64,000 nt of DNA from a virus. Location: the IMG/VR virus record IMGVR_UViG_3300048839_001249, positions 1 through 64,000 of that record; one strand, written 5' to 3'. A program made the translations under genes and the position numbers. Below are positions 31,101 to 38,793 of this stretch, piece after piece. Each line of letters begins with the position of its first letter. Position 1 is the first letter of the stretch. The notes beneath the pieces are model-generated. The model was not told the DNA's origin. It saw nothing but the letters and a program-made list of their open reading frames with translations, and ran no database searches.

Positions 31101-34100
31101 CTTAGGTAATCATATAATGACCCAAAACCTATCAACAACTGATGATTATTTTATAGGGAATAATGGAGAAAATTGGACAGGATTTAAGTTTACAAGATAT
31201 AAGAGTAAGGATAGTTATAAGTTAGCAGGTAATCAATATCAGTTTAGTAATATAATACTATCTAAATTATATGACGATAATACAGCAAGTTACATTGCTC
31301 CAATATGGATTCAGGGTGTTGCTGCAAACGATAACTTTGGAGTAACTGAGTATATTCCAAAAGGATTTACAATTCAGCCTGAAACACAATATCCGATATT
31401 TTCTGATCTTGCTGATACTATTGATGCTGGATACATTATGCTATGGAATCACTATGATAGCGTAGTCAATAAGATTAACAGACATGATTTTATCAATAGC
31501 ATTACCTCTTTTCAGCTATATGATGATACCACTACCTACGATGCTACAAAATATTGGGTAGAACAGCAGGGTTATCTTACATCATTCACAGAACAAGATT
31601 CTGTTATAGGTAATGAAGGAGATACTACAAAACATCATACTGTAGGATGGGGATTGGTAGGAGAGTTCTATAATCAAACAGATAATGTAGAGTGGGAAGC
31701 TGATAGTAGTAAAGTTGCTTCTTTATATGCTCTTAATGATACAGCAACAAATATTAGAGCAGATTTTCCAAATGTAAGTGGGTTTATATCGTGGTCTGAT
31801 ACTAATGTTATTGCAACACAATACTGGGTTAACGATCAAGGTTATTTAACTACTGAGGTTGATGGTAGCATAACCAATGAATTACAGAATTTAACATTTG
31901 CTCAGGCTACTGGAATAATGAATATTAGTTCAGGTACAGGAGATACTATTCATGAGTATGATGGTGAAACAAGAGGGTTAGTTCCTGATGCCTTACCTGT
32001 ATTTACAGGAAATGAGTTTCTCAATATTGACGGCACATGGGATGCTGTTGATATTCCTGTTGAACAAGATAGTGTGATAGGTAATGAGGGTGATACCAGT
32101 AAGTATATTATAGATGGCTTTGGGATTAAAGATTTTGCTTACAACCAGACTCAGGATGCTACTGTCGAAGTAGACACTACTTTAATTACTACATGGAATG
32201 ATGTGGATAGTTTAATAGCACTTGTTGACACAGGGTACTTTAAGAGAACAAACAACTTTACTACACTTAAAAATATAAATGACTCTGTTGGTATAGGAAC
32301 AGATAATCCAAGAACTAAGTTTGATATAATAGGAGAATTATCTCTTACTGGACAATCTAATTCTATTATCTATGATGTAGATAGTAATGAGTTGATTAGG
32401 ATTAATCATGAAGGAGTTAATCCACCAAATTTAGGAAGTTATGTTGATATAGGATTGCATGGTGGAGAATCTTATGGATTAGGATCGTTAAATACATTCT
32501 CGTATAACGATAGTCAATTTTCACTTGCTAATTTTGGTTCAGTAAAAACAAACGGAAGACAATCAAATTATGGAAGTGATCTTCATAATAATATTATGTG
32601 TTTTGATACAGTACCTTCATTATCATACATTATTTTTAAATCTTGGCCAGACGCAGGAGGAAATATTGGTACATTAGTAGTAACAGCAGCAAATGATATT
32701 GGTCTGATAAAAGTTAACTTCTCTGTGCAATACAGTGTCAATTATATTACTGTTATTGATAGTTCAACAACAGTAAGGACAGGAATGTTTTGGGATAGTT
32801 TATTCATTGCCTCACCGAGATTATCTTCTACTTATGATTCCATAATGATACCAGTTTATTCAAGAGTAATTGCATCTGCCGAAAATAACAATAAGGTATC
32901 TGTTAAGGTTGAGTATTTCCATACTGAGAATAATGCTTTTGGAGTAGATATTACTACGACTACCTCTGCCGACATATTAACCTCTTGGGTAGATAAGGTT
33001 AATAAATATGGAATAGACACTGCAACAACAGCTTTTGGAATATACTATGATCCTATTACTGGGGTTACAAGTTATGATTCCGTATCAAGCGGGGGAGGGG
33101 CTGATGGCGATAGTCTTTGGAATCATGTAGTATTACAGGATATAGATATGACAGGATTTAATCTTATCAATCCCGATACATTATTTCACACACCTTATTC
33201 AACAACATTTGTTCCTGCTGATGATGAATTACTTATTTGGGATGATACTGAAAATGCTATTGCAGGAGTTTCTTTAACTGATTTAACATCTAATCTTCCA
33301 TTGGATAACTACCAGTTAAAATCTGATACCTCTACTTATGATGCTACAAAGCATTATGTGGATAGTGTTAATATGTTTCATCAAGAAGATGGAGCAGTGG
33401 AGATGAAAGATAATGACGTATTGAGAATTGATGCTGGTGATGTTTTGTCTTTTGTGAACAATACAGGAGATAGCACTAAAATATATCAGGCAGGAGAGAG
33501 TTTTGTTATCCAACCTCAAAGTACTGTTGAGTACACTCAAATATATAGTGATGTTTATATAGATGGAGATACTCTCATACTTAATGAAATGACTAAGGCT
33601 AAGAAGGCTCACAATGTATTTTATGATGAGGTTTCAGGAGTGCTTACTTATGGAGATACTACTATTACAGCAGCAGAAGTAGATGGCTCGGTTACTAATG
33701 AAGGCTCATTAACAGTTGTTGATCCTGGGGCAAACAAAAGTGCAATAAGAAGTAATACAAGTGGAAGTACTGATGTTACGATAGAGGGTGGAGATAATAT
33801 TACGGTAACTGAGAATACGGGCACTGGAACTATCACAGTAGCAACAAAACAGACGACTGCCATTAATACAACAATGGTTGCAACTGCCACCTTTAGTTTT
33901 AATGATGCGACAACTTACTATTTTGGGGCTTCACAGGTTGGATTTAGCACAACAGAGACAATATCAAGAAGTATTATTATTCCCCATGATGGCACAATAA
34001 CATTAGGACAATTTGTTACAACAACTGTTGCCGCAGGATCATCTCAGGATTGGAGTGTATATTTAAGACTGAATAATACAACGGATTACTTAATAGAAAC

Positions 34101-34266
34101 AATACAATCAGGAGGTAATGTGGAAATTTGGAGAAATGATGGGTTAAGCATAGCTGTTTCTGAAGGAGATGCTCTTTGTTGGAAAATGGTTACTCCTACT
34201 TGGACTACAAATCCACAGATAAGAGGAAATACTGGATGTCATGGAACCATGATAATAACATATTAA
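28105..34266 (+). CDS. giant tail fibre / receptor-binding protein with internal repeats
   Basis: A 2053-residue protein with a signal peptide (MKRFIISLLFLIVSFSAFSQ) and an all-beta, Asp/Thr/Tyr-rich body. Three copies of a unit (DPYFTADVRDSVLSISQEQW, DPIFLSNVRDSIISVSQEQW, DPHFIDDARDTVIAISQEQW) occur between about residues 610 and 900. Two copies of a GIMNIS-GTGDTI plus RGLVP unit and two of EQDSVIGNEGDT follow. A shaft word VGIGTDNPRTKF lies near 1395, and a separate C-terminal head domain ends CHGTMIITY. Repeat expansion and a distinct tip are hallmarks of host-range fibres. A perfect 12-bp hairpin (28161-28190) lies just after the signal peptide codons. Confidence 0.82.
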   Translation: MKRFIISLLFLIVSFSAFSQVPTKMWVLDRLKNLGYELNQDWNEDIHDSILTIVTDSTITMWYNHNDSIRNKSFLPVYIDNDLKIDGNLLIDSIFHTSQSVGEEINVYAPLKVITEITLDTIYPGTSTTLYMLDGGQASIRYTTFDSTLNLNSPDRFILSGGNGYVIIDPNGIYRFNVPGISKSSMGLASSPWYGLYSTNIKDDTTNVFLTVPLAESDTVLVTRNDTIFKMYLSIDSVLYADTAGYALNSYWYEVPDDTIKTYNHVVVDSSFMVNYKNTIFGHYNTGLFGNDSNLVFGILEDSVWMIDHVWSESEMLVRTIMGVNLLDGTTSGLSASMNKTVGGRHSVELFAGNHTSVAINSKENATITADTFNLYIESAMNTVLSITDSNYKFTGIPESTVKYVAGFDENGTLYKADSSLFSNSTIIPYTGDTLWKSTYSTEGYDIISLVDSGNVVAIGTDYPNGTLDVRGFLNVSSDLINPAGFGVYDTNGVGLSYIPTLQFIIDRSNSDEAGYTAMSLDLSEEGNNPFYLFNGSLENHYNSFYATKDSLGYKANDTTKVFHINATGEVYAPLISNLAKSNILYYDTLTGEITYDTAQSVNETDPYFTADVRDSVLSISQEQWLLTYTDTSRYSFNYAKDSSYVSMNIDTIYLFTLPEQHIDYIYENPDNGSGLATPWTTNEVWVVADERVLGNIADTIIIEWSEPATDTCIITNVIYAVLPSTDSVTKFIHTPNNSMSVWDIVSITIKSPILPPLYIYPNLHVLGNQVIGDTANFQTYLNLPSQDSVIYSDTTFYYNEQDPIFLSNVRDSIISVSQEQWNLMYVDTSRYSLTSLHSDSANYAPMPDSVIHAIYSDTALYYDEIDPHFIDDARDTVIAISQEQWSLRYADTARYALNVVPFPEPNWDTLAYYANLDTLDYYQLITDDHDTSSTNELQLLTYDKSTGIMNISDGTGDTINLFGSANRGLVPQSGGGTSNYMRADGTWATPPGTAVADNLGNHIMTQNLSTTDDYFIGNNGENWTGFKFTRYKSKDSYKLAGNQYQFSNIILSKLYDDNTASYIAPIWIQGVAANDNFGVTEYIPKGFTIQPETQYPIFSDLADTIDAGYIMLWNHYDSVVNKINRHDFINSITSFQLYDDTTTYDATKYWVEQQGYLTSFTEQDSVIGNEGDTTKHHTVGWGLVGEFYNQTDNVEWEADSSKVASLYALNDTATNIRADFPNVSGFISWSDTNVIATQYWVNDQGYLTTEVDGSITNELQNLTFAQATGIMNISSGTGDTIHEYDGETRGLVPDALPVFTGNEFLNIDGTWDAVDIPVEQDSVIGNEGDTSKYIIDGFGIKDFAYNQTQDATVEVDTTLITTWNDVDSLIALVDTGYFKRTNNFTTLKNINDSVGIGTDNPRTKFDIIGELSLTGQSNSIIYDVDSNELIRINHEGVNPPNLGSYVDIGLHGGESYGLGSLNTFSYNDSQFSLANFGSVKTNGRQSNYGSDLHNNIMCFDTVPSLSYIIFKSWPDAGGNIGTLVVTAANDIGLIKVNFSVQYSVNYITVIDSSTTVRTGMFWDSLFIASPRLSSTYDSIMIPVYSRVIASAENNNKVSVKVEYFHTENNAFGVDITTTTSADILTSWVDKVNKYGIDTATTAFGIYYDPITGVTSYDSVSSGGGADGDSLWNHVVLQDIDMTGFNLINPDTLFHTPYSTTFVPADDELLIWDDTENAIAGVSLTDLTSNLPLDNYQLKSDTSTYDATKHYVDSVNMFHQEDGAVEMKDNDVLRIDAGDVLSFVNNTGDSTKIYQAGESFVIQPQSTVEYTQIYSDVYIDGDTLILNEMTKAKKAHNVFYDEVSGVLTYGDTTITAAEVDGSVTNEGSLTVVDPGANKSAIRSNTSGSTDVTIEGGDNITVTENTGTGTITVATKQTTAINTTMVATATFSFNDATTYYFGASQVGFSTTETISRSIIIPHDGTITLGQFVTTTVAAGSSQDWSVYLRLNNTTDYLIETIQSGGNVEIWRNDGLSIAVSEGDALCWKMVTPTWTTNPQIRGNTGCHGTMIITY
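28161..28190. repeat. 12-bp perfect inverted repeat inside the giant fibre gene
   Basis: TCAAGTACCCAC/GTGGGTACTTGA with a 6-nt loop, at the border between the signal peptide codons and the mature part. It is much stronger than nearby chance hairpins in this AT-rich gene and is followed by TCGTTTAAAAAATC. It could pause or attenuate transcription, or slow translation at the signal peptide. Confidence 0.7.
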
Positions 34267-34267
34267 T

Positions 34268-34456
34268 ATGACAATAGATTTATCCATAGGAGAGGTTGAA
34301 TACCTACTCACATTGATCAATATGAATAATGAGTTTGGTGGTCATTACAATGATCCTAAGTATGATATACCTTTGAGGGACAAGTTAAGAGAGTTAAAGA
34401 AAAAGATTAATGAAAAGGTTACTACTGATACTATTAATGATGCCTGTAATTGTTAA
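34268..34456 (+). CDS. short coiled-coil protein
   Basis: A 62-residue protein, MTIDLSIGEVEYLLTLINMN ... LRELKKKINEKVTTD, helical and charged, ending NDACNC. The 3' end overlaps the following signal-peptide gene by 47 nt in another frame. A chaperone or fibre-attachment role would suit its position right after the fibre gene, but no family is recognised. Confidence 0.6.
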   Translation: MTIDLSIGEVEYLLTLINMNNEFGGHYNDPKYDIPLRDKLRELKKKINEKVTTDTINDACNC

Positions 34457-34853
34457 TGCTCAGGTGCTTACTAAAAAGGATATTATCCCATTGGTCTGTA
34501 CATTTCAGGCAGGGATATATGAAGGCTTTGCTGAAGGATTGAAGTTTCACTATGAAAGCATTGACAGTAAACTTGGATTAAACGATAATTACTGGAATCC
34601 TGCTATGAGTTGCAACAATAAATATAAGAATGGTGATCCTGCACAGGGAGAGGCATTTCCTATGAGTACCACAGTCTTTGTATGGACTACTGATGGTTAT
34701 CATCTTACAAGAGCTGCAAGAAATACCTGTCTTATGGCTGGACTCACATTCAAATTGGGAGAGAAACAAAAGTGGTATGAATACCTTTTGGAATTTATTG
34801 CTTACTATATTACTTTTACATTAGGATTTAACATAACTTATGAACTGCTATGA
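34410..34853 (+). CDS. exported membrane-associated protein
   Basis: A 147-residue protein with a signal peptide (MKRLLLILLMMPVIVNAQ, likely cleavage before Gln), a mature region with FQAGIYEGFAEGLKFHYESI and a C-terminal hydrophobic segment (LLEFIAYYITFTLGFN, about 125-140). Two Cys residues in the mature part may form a disulfide. The start lies inside the previous gene (47-nt overlap). It may act in the periplasm or inner membrane during infection. Confidence 0.6.
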   Translation: MKRLLLILLMMPVIVNAQVLTKKDIIPLVCTFQAGIYEGFAEGLKFHYESIDSKLGLNDNYWNPAMSCNNKYKNGDPAQGEAFPMSTTVFVWTTDGYHLTRAARNTCLMAGLTFKLGEKQKWYEYLLEFIAYYITFTLGFNITYELL

Positions 34854-35398
34854 AACTAATTATCTTTGGTAAAGGCGGTTTTGGTAGAGAAGTAGAAGCC
34901 GCTATTAAAAACTCCAGACTATCCAGATTTTACGATATTGTAATGATGGAAGAAGGAGAAGATTTACTACCTATTTATAATGAATGTATTATAGCTATTG
35001 GCGATCCTAATGTAAGAAGTAGATTAGCTAATGAATTACGATATAGCTTTGGAAAGATTATATTAGGTACTTGTTATTCCTCTAATATAGGGGGCGGTAC
35101 AATTATTCAACCCGGAGCTATAATTACTGTTAATTGTAATATTGGTAAGCATGTTCAAGTAAATTTAAATGCTACTGTTGGACATGATTGTAACATAGGA
35201 GATTGTACAACTATTGCTCCAGGGGCCCATATATCAGGAAATGTAACTATTGGAAAAAGATGTTATATAGGAACAGGAGCAGTAATTAAACAGAATATTA
35301 ATATTTGTGATGATGTAACAATAGGTGCTGGTGGAGTAGTAGTAAAAGATATTACTGAATCAGGTATTTATGTTGGTTGTCCAGTTAATAAAAAATAG
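34850..35398 (+). CDS. NeuD/PglD-like sugar O- or N-acetyltransferase
   Basis: A 182-residue enzyme with an N-terminal PglD-type nucleotide-sugar binding part (MKLIIFGKGGFGREVEAAIK, then IAIGDPNVRSRL) and a left-handed beta-helix of hexapeptide repeats (GGGTIIQPGAIITVNCNIGK, TIAPGAHISGNVTIG) between about 80 and 175. The catalytic-type His is in VGHDCNIGD. The family transfers acetyl from acetyl-CoA to sugars such as sialic acid or bacillosamine. In a phage it could acetylate host surface glycans and change receptor or exclusion properties. The start overlaps the previous stop (ATGA). It looks complete and active. Confidence 0.85.
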   Translation: MKLIIFGKGGFGREVEAAIKNSRLSRFYDIVMMEEGEDLLPIYNECIIAIGDPNVRSRLANELRYSFGKIILGTCYSSNIGGGTIIQPGAIITVNCNIGKHVQVNLNATVGHDCNIGDCTTIAPGAHISGNVTIGKRCYIGTGAVIKQNINICDDVTIGAGGVVVKDITESGIYVGCPVNKK

Positions 35399-35399
35399 T

Positions 35400-35732
35400 A
35401 TGAAGTACATTGTATTTTGGTTATTGGTTATTAATGTTAGCTTGTCTAACAAGCCTAAAATTGATGAGTTTGGTGCAAAAAGTCAATGGACTACTCTTGA
35501 ATATAATATGGGTACTGAATATGAACAGTATTTTAAAATGTTTGATGATAGACAGGCTGCACTTGACTTTCTTAGTAGAGGACAAAATCACTCAAAGGTA
35601 TATGCTATTGCAATAGATAGTGTTAAGATTCCTACAACGGAAGAATATTTTAAGAATTATATTTTGGTATATGACTCGGTTAATTATTATACCTTACCAA
35701 TTTTACATGACACAATAATATTACGCCCATGA
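35400..35732 (+). CDS. small exported or lipoprotein-like hypothetical protein
   Basis: A 110-residue protein starting MKYIVFWLLVINVSLSN, a short hydrophobic N-terminus like a signal peptide. A longer frame from 35370 would overlap the acetyltransferase end and is rejected. The rest is acidic with a KVYAIAIDSVKIPTTEEYF segment. It lies between the acetyltransferase and the peptidase gene, overlapping the latter by 4 nt. Function unknown. Confidence 0.55.
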   Translation: MKYIVFWLLVINVSLSNKPKIDEFGAKSQWTTLEYNMGTEYEQYFKMFDDRQAALDFLSRGQNHSKVYAIAIDSVKIPTTEEYFKNYILVYDSVNYYTLPILHDTIILRP

Positions 35733-36292
35733 CAAAACAATTTGTATTTAAGACAGGAGATATTGTATTAGTATCTGGACACTCTAAGAGGGCAGAGATT
35801 ATACAAAAGTTTCAAGAAAAGTCTGATAAAGACTCAGGTAAATGGAATCATTCCATGCTTGTTACAGTAATTAATGGAATACCTTATGTATATGAAGCTG
35901 CTGAGATTGAAGAAAGAAAAGTCAAAGCTGCTGCTAAGTTTACTCACATTAGTGAATATAATGGATATGAACTATTAGTTCTTAGACCTAAGTTTGCTAT
36001 CATTGAAAACGATGTTATTCAATGGTGTGTATTCTATAATGGTACTCCTTATGATTATTCTAGTTTACTTAGAGATCAAATAGTAAGAACACTTACTGGT
36101 TGGTGGTTAGGTAAGAAAGGAGATAAAGCTGCTAGACGTATGGTATGTCACGAGCTTACTCAATTTATTATGAACCTATATAAACCAGACTTATTTCCTG
36201 AATGGTTTAAAGGTGATGTAGCTAAGATATTTCATTCTGTTGATTATAATAAGGTACAATATATACCTAATTACAAATACATTAAACAATAA
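35729..36292 (+). CDS. permuted NlpC/P60-like (YiiX/LRAT-type) peptidase
   Basis: A 187-residue protein with the order of a circularly permuted NlpC/P60 papain-like fold: KTGDIVLVSGHSKR at the start, catalytic-type His in KWNHSMLVTV (about residue 41), YVYEAAEIEERKVK, TPYDYSSLLRDQIV, and the nucleophile-type Cys in VCHELTQF near 139. Such enzymes cleave peptide cross-links or lipid amides. Placed with small membrane proteins, it may be the lytic enzyme or act during entry. No signal peptide is seen, so an endolysin would need a holin. The assignment is by motif order, with activity inferred. Confidence 0.68.
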   Translation: MTKQFVFKTGDIVLVSGHSKRAEIIQKFQEKSDKDSGKWNHSMLVTVINGIPYVYEAAEIEERKVKAAAKFTHISEYNGYELLVLRPKFAIIENDVIQWCVFYNGTPYDYSSLLRDQIVRTLTGWWLGKKGDKAARRMVCHELTQFIMNLYKPDLFPEWFKGDVAKIFHSVDYNKVQYIPNYKYIKQ

Positions 36293-36308
36293 TTTAAATT
36301 AGATTACT

Positions 36309-37202
36309 ATGAAGACAAAAATTTTAGTATTACTATTTAGTGTTGTAATGATCACAGCACTTGCACAAGAAACCTGTATTCGGTATTCAGTGAAAACATC
36401 ACCCTCTTCTGGTTATTCTGGTGGATTTAGGGATGAGTTATGCTATGATGAATATGGTATGTTTCCTACTACTGCACATAACCCATATCAATTAGGTATT
36501 GAGGTTAATGGTGAACTATTACTTAAGTGGAAAGCTTTAGTTGAATTAAGGAAGCCTATATGGGGTGAATTAGGTAATCAGAAGTTTAAAGATTTACTTC
36601 CTGAATATATTGAATCAGTAGATGAATATATCTATATTGAGCAGTTTCCTTGGTTCTCTTTTGATACATTACCCTCATTACCCAAAGGTCATGAATTAGT
36701 ACCTTACGGATATGAGCTTAGAGTATCTTCTGGGGGTAGTGAATATATGTATGTTCAAGGAGCTACTTTAGAGATGGCTGAAATGTTACTTGATCAAGGA
36801 TACTTTGCAGAATGGAGGCCATGGAATAAAGTAGGTCTTCGTATTATGAAAGTAGTCAATCCTGAATATGCTATTGTAGAAGCACAACGTACTCAGATGT
36901 ATATTGATTATGAAAATATAATTAGTACATATCTTGTACAAAGTGCAATTTATAAGTTTCCTAAGTTCTACTATCCTAAGGAATATTATACTTTAAGATG
37001 GTGGATTAAAACATCAGAAGATGCTAATTACGTAGAAGTTACACCTGATAAGGAACATCCTTTATATTCAGATACACGATCTGGTTATATAGATGAAAGA
37101 AAGATAGCTAGAGAGCAAGACAAGAAATCTTGGAATGCTTGGATTAATAGTACTATTTCTTATAGTGGAGATCAGAGAGTTAAAAAATTACTTGGTTACT
37201 AA
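36309..37202 (+). CDS. exported protein of unknown function
   Basis: A 297-residue protein with a signal peptide (MKTKILVLLFSVVMITALAQ, Gln or Glu at the mature start) and a mature region rich in Tyr and Trp (SYSGGFRDELCYDEY-like opening, FPWFSFDTLPSLPKGHELVP centre, YYTLRWWIKTSEDANYVEV end). No recognised domain. The abundance of aromatic residues suits carbohydrate contact, and the neighbourhood is the host-surface and lysis group. It ends 53 nt before the next gene. Confidence 0.6.
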   Translation: MKTKILVLLFSVVMITALAQETCIRYSVKTSPSSGYSGGFRDELCYDEYGMFPTTAHNPYQLGIEVNGELLLKWKALVELRKPIWGELGNQKFKDLLPEYIESVDEYIYIEQFPWFSFDTLPSLPKGHELVPYGYELRVSSGGSEYMYVQGATLEMAEMLLDQGYFAEWRPWNKVGLRIMKVVNPEYAIVEAQRTQMYIDYENIISTYLVQSAIYKFPKFYYPKEYYTLRWWIKTSEDANYVEVTPDKEHPLYSDTRSGYIDERKIAREQDKKSWNAWINSTISYSGDQRVKKLLGY

Positions 37203-37255
37203 ATATTTTAATCTTAAATAATTCTTAAAATTATTTAATAACAATTAATACTACA

Positions 37256-37519
37256 ATGGCTAAAATACTCAATGAAAATTCCTTTTCGTGGCTTGATAAA
37301 ATTGTAAGTATAATATTATCTGTAATCAGTGGTATAGCTGTAGTTATACTTTTTGTTGCAGATGTAAAAAATACTACTAAAACTAATGCTAATGACATTC
37401 AAAATGTCAAGGATAACTTTAGTGATTTTAAATCAGACATTAAGGATGATGTTAAGGAAATAAAAGAAGATATTGAATATGTTAGGAAACTTATCGAAAA
37501 CAAACACAGCAATGATTAG
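37256..37519 (+). CDS. holin- or spanin-like small membrane protein
   Basis: An 87-residue protein with one transmembrane segment at about 15-35 (IVSIILSVISGIAVVILFVA) followed by a charged helical coiled coil (DNFSDFKSDIKDDVKEIKED). This layout is shared by XhlA-type and i-spanin-like lysis proteins. The 3' end overlaps the next small membrane gene by 8 nt. Three adjacent membrane genes after a peptidase support a lysis group. Which one is the holin cannot be told. Confidence 0.58.
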   Translation: MAKILNENSFSWLDKIVSIILSVISGIAVVILFVADVKNTTKTNANDIQNVKDNFSDFKSDIKDDVKEIKEDIEYVRKLIENKHSND

Positions 37520-37739
37520 AATTGTATGTATTTTAATTTTGTTGTCATTACTTTCATTACCAGTAATATATCTTACTACTCCTATGGAAAAGGAAAACAC
37601 TGAACTAACACAATTTGTAACACGGGGTAGTAGCATAATGAAGATACAATATGAAAGTCAAGATTCATTAACACATTGTTTGGAAGATTTAAAAAAACAA
37701 GTTGATAGTCTTGTAATGACTGTGGAAAAATATTATTAA
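37512..37739 (+). CDS. small membrane protein, possible outer partner of a spanin pair
   Basis: A 75-residue protein starting MIRIVCILILLSLLSLPVIY. The longer in-frame start at 37473 overlaps most of the preceding gene's tail and is less likely. One hydrophobic N-terminal helix holds a Cys at position 5, followed by a helical tail (DSLTHCLEDLKKQVDSLV). Embedding in the end of the upstream gene is typical for spanin pairs, but there is no clear lipobox. Confidence 0.5.
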   Translation: MIRIVCILILLSLLSLPVIYLTTPMEKENTELTQFVTRGSSIMKIQYESQDSLTHCLEDLKKQVDSLVMTVEKYY

Positions 37740-37755
37740 CTTAAAAATTATAATT

Positions 37756-38046
37756 ATGAACTACTTAGTATTTTTAATGGCCTTTGCTGGAATTGTACTT
37801 CACTTATTAGTGAAGTATCAAGATTCCAGAAGTAAAAAAGAAATGTTTGCATGGAAAGATCATCTTGTTTATGCAGCTATGTCAGCTATTGCTATGGTTG
37901 CTATTATAGTAGGATGGGAACAAGCTAAAGTGTATTTGGGTATGGGAGATGAATTGTTTCCTTTTACTGCTTTTCTGCTTGGATATTTTTCTGACTCTAT
38001 GATAAAGAATATCAGTAAATTTAATCCTATCAGGATTAAAAAGTAA
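37756..38046 (+). CDS. holin-like multi-pass membrane protein
   Basis: A 96-residue protein with three hydrophobic segments (about 3-18, 38-55 and 68-84), a polar loop (KYQDSRSKKEMFAWKDH) and a basic end (NPIRIKK). Size, three helices and a positively charged tail fit a class I holin. It follows the other small membrane genes and is the last before the promoter-like element at 38067, so it could end the lysis group. Confidence 0.58.
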   Translation: MNYLVFLMAFAGIVLHLLVKYQDSRSKKEMFAWKDHLVYAAMSAIAMVAIIVGWEQAKVYLGMGDELFPFTAFLLGYFSDSMIKNISKFNPIRIKK

Positions 38047-38066
38047 AATTTTTAAGATGAATTTTG

Positions 38067-38074
38067 TATCTTTG
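38067..38074 (+). promoter_or_regulatory. host-type -7 element before the nuclease-connector block
   Basis: TATCTTTG matches TAnnTTTG and lies 14 nt before the ATG at 38089 in the 42-nt gap after the holin-like gene. The -33 part is weak (AT-rich only). Confidence 0.5.
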
Positions 38075-38088
38075 TTAAAAGTTCATCA

Positions 38089-38793
38089 ATGAAAAATATA
38101 TCAGATCATTTTAGCGAATTAGAGGTAAATGAAGAATTACATACCTATACACATCAAAGTAACAACCTCATTCCTGTAACAAAACTTTTACAAAACTTTG
38201 TACCAGAATTTGATAAAGAAGGAAAGTCAAAATCTGTAGCAAAAAAAAGAGGAGTAAGTCAGCAGGAAATACTTGATGAATGGGAAAAAACAGGTAGTGA
38301 TGCAAGAAATTTTGGTCACTCAGTTCATCAATTTGCTTATGATTATGGACAATATTATGTAGGTACTGGATCATTACCAGTACCTACATGTCCTGAAATG
38401 ATTGCCATTGTAAAGTTTTTTAAAGAATTAAATCCTAGATTTTTACCAGTAGCATTTGAACAAAAGGTTTATTCCTTAAAATATCAGTATGCTGGTACTG
38501 CAGATATTGTATTTTTTGATGGTAAGAAAGGTTTTATTATTTGTGACTATAAAACTGGAAAGAATATACACAAGAATTACATGGGACAAATGATGTTGTC
38601 ACCATTTCACTATTTACTTGATACACCTTTTAACCATTATCAATTACAATTATCACTCTATCAAATTCCATTAGAAGAACATGGATATTTTGTAAGTGAA
38701 AGATGGGTTGTATGGGCAAAATCTGATGGAACATATCAGAAACTTAATACTCACAATTTTACACAAATGTTAAAACAACATATATCACAATGA
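38089..38793 (+). CDS. PD-(D/E)XK nuclease (RecB/Cas4-like)
   Basis: A 234-residue protein with the core of a PD-(D/E)XK nuclease: EQKVYSLKYQYAGTADIVFF (about 124-143, with the motif Asp in GTADIV), then GFIICDYKTGKNI (150-162, with the D-x-K of the active site), and an exonuclease-type QLQLSLYQIPLEE segment (about 185-197, with the Gln-x3-Tyr motif of RecB/Cas4 exonucleases). The upstream AHNF-like helix contains FGHSVHQFAYDYG. Crass-like phages often carry such a nuclease near virion genes. It overlaps the next gene by 4 nt. The likely role is DNA end processing or genome maturation. Confidence 0.8.
   Translation: MKNISDHFSELEVNEELHTYTHQSNNLIPVTKLLQNFVPEFDKEGKSKSVAKKRGVSQQEILDEWEKTGSDARNFGHSVHQFAYDYGQYYVGTGSLPVPTCPEMIAIVKFFKELNPRFLPVAFEQKVYSLKYQYAGTADIVFFDGKKGFIICDYKTGKNIHKNYMGQMMLSPFHYLLDTPFNHYQLQLSLYQIPLEEHGYFVSERWVVWAKSDGTYQKLNTHNFTQMLKQHISQ

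Noticed and set aside
33316-33890. Minus-strand Val/Leu-rich ORFs opposite the giant fibre
   Set aside because: Antisense shadows of Thr/Asp repeats, with no own signals.
36309-37202. Exported protein considered as an endolysin
   Set aside because: No catalytic motif or cell-wall-binding repeat can be recognised.
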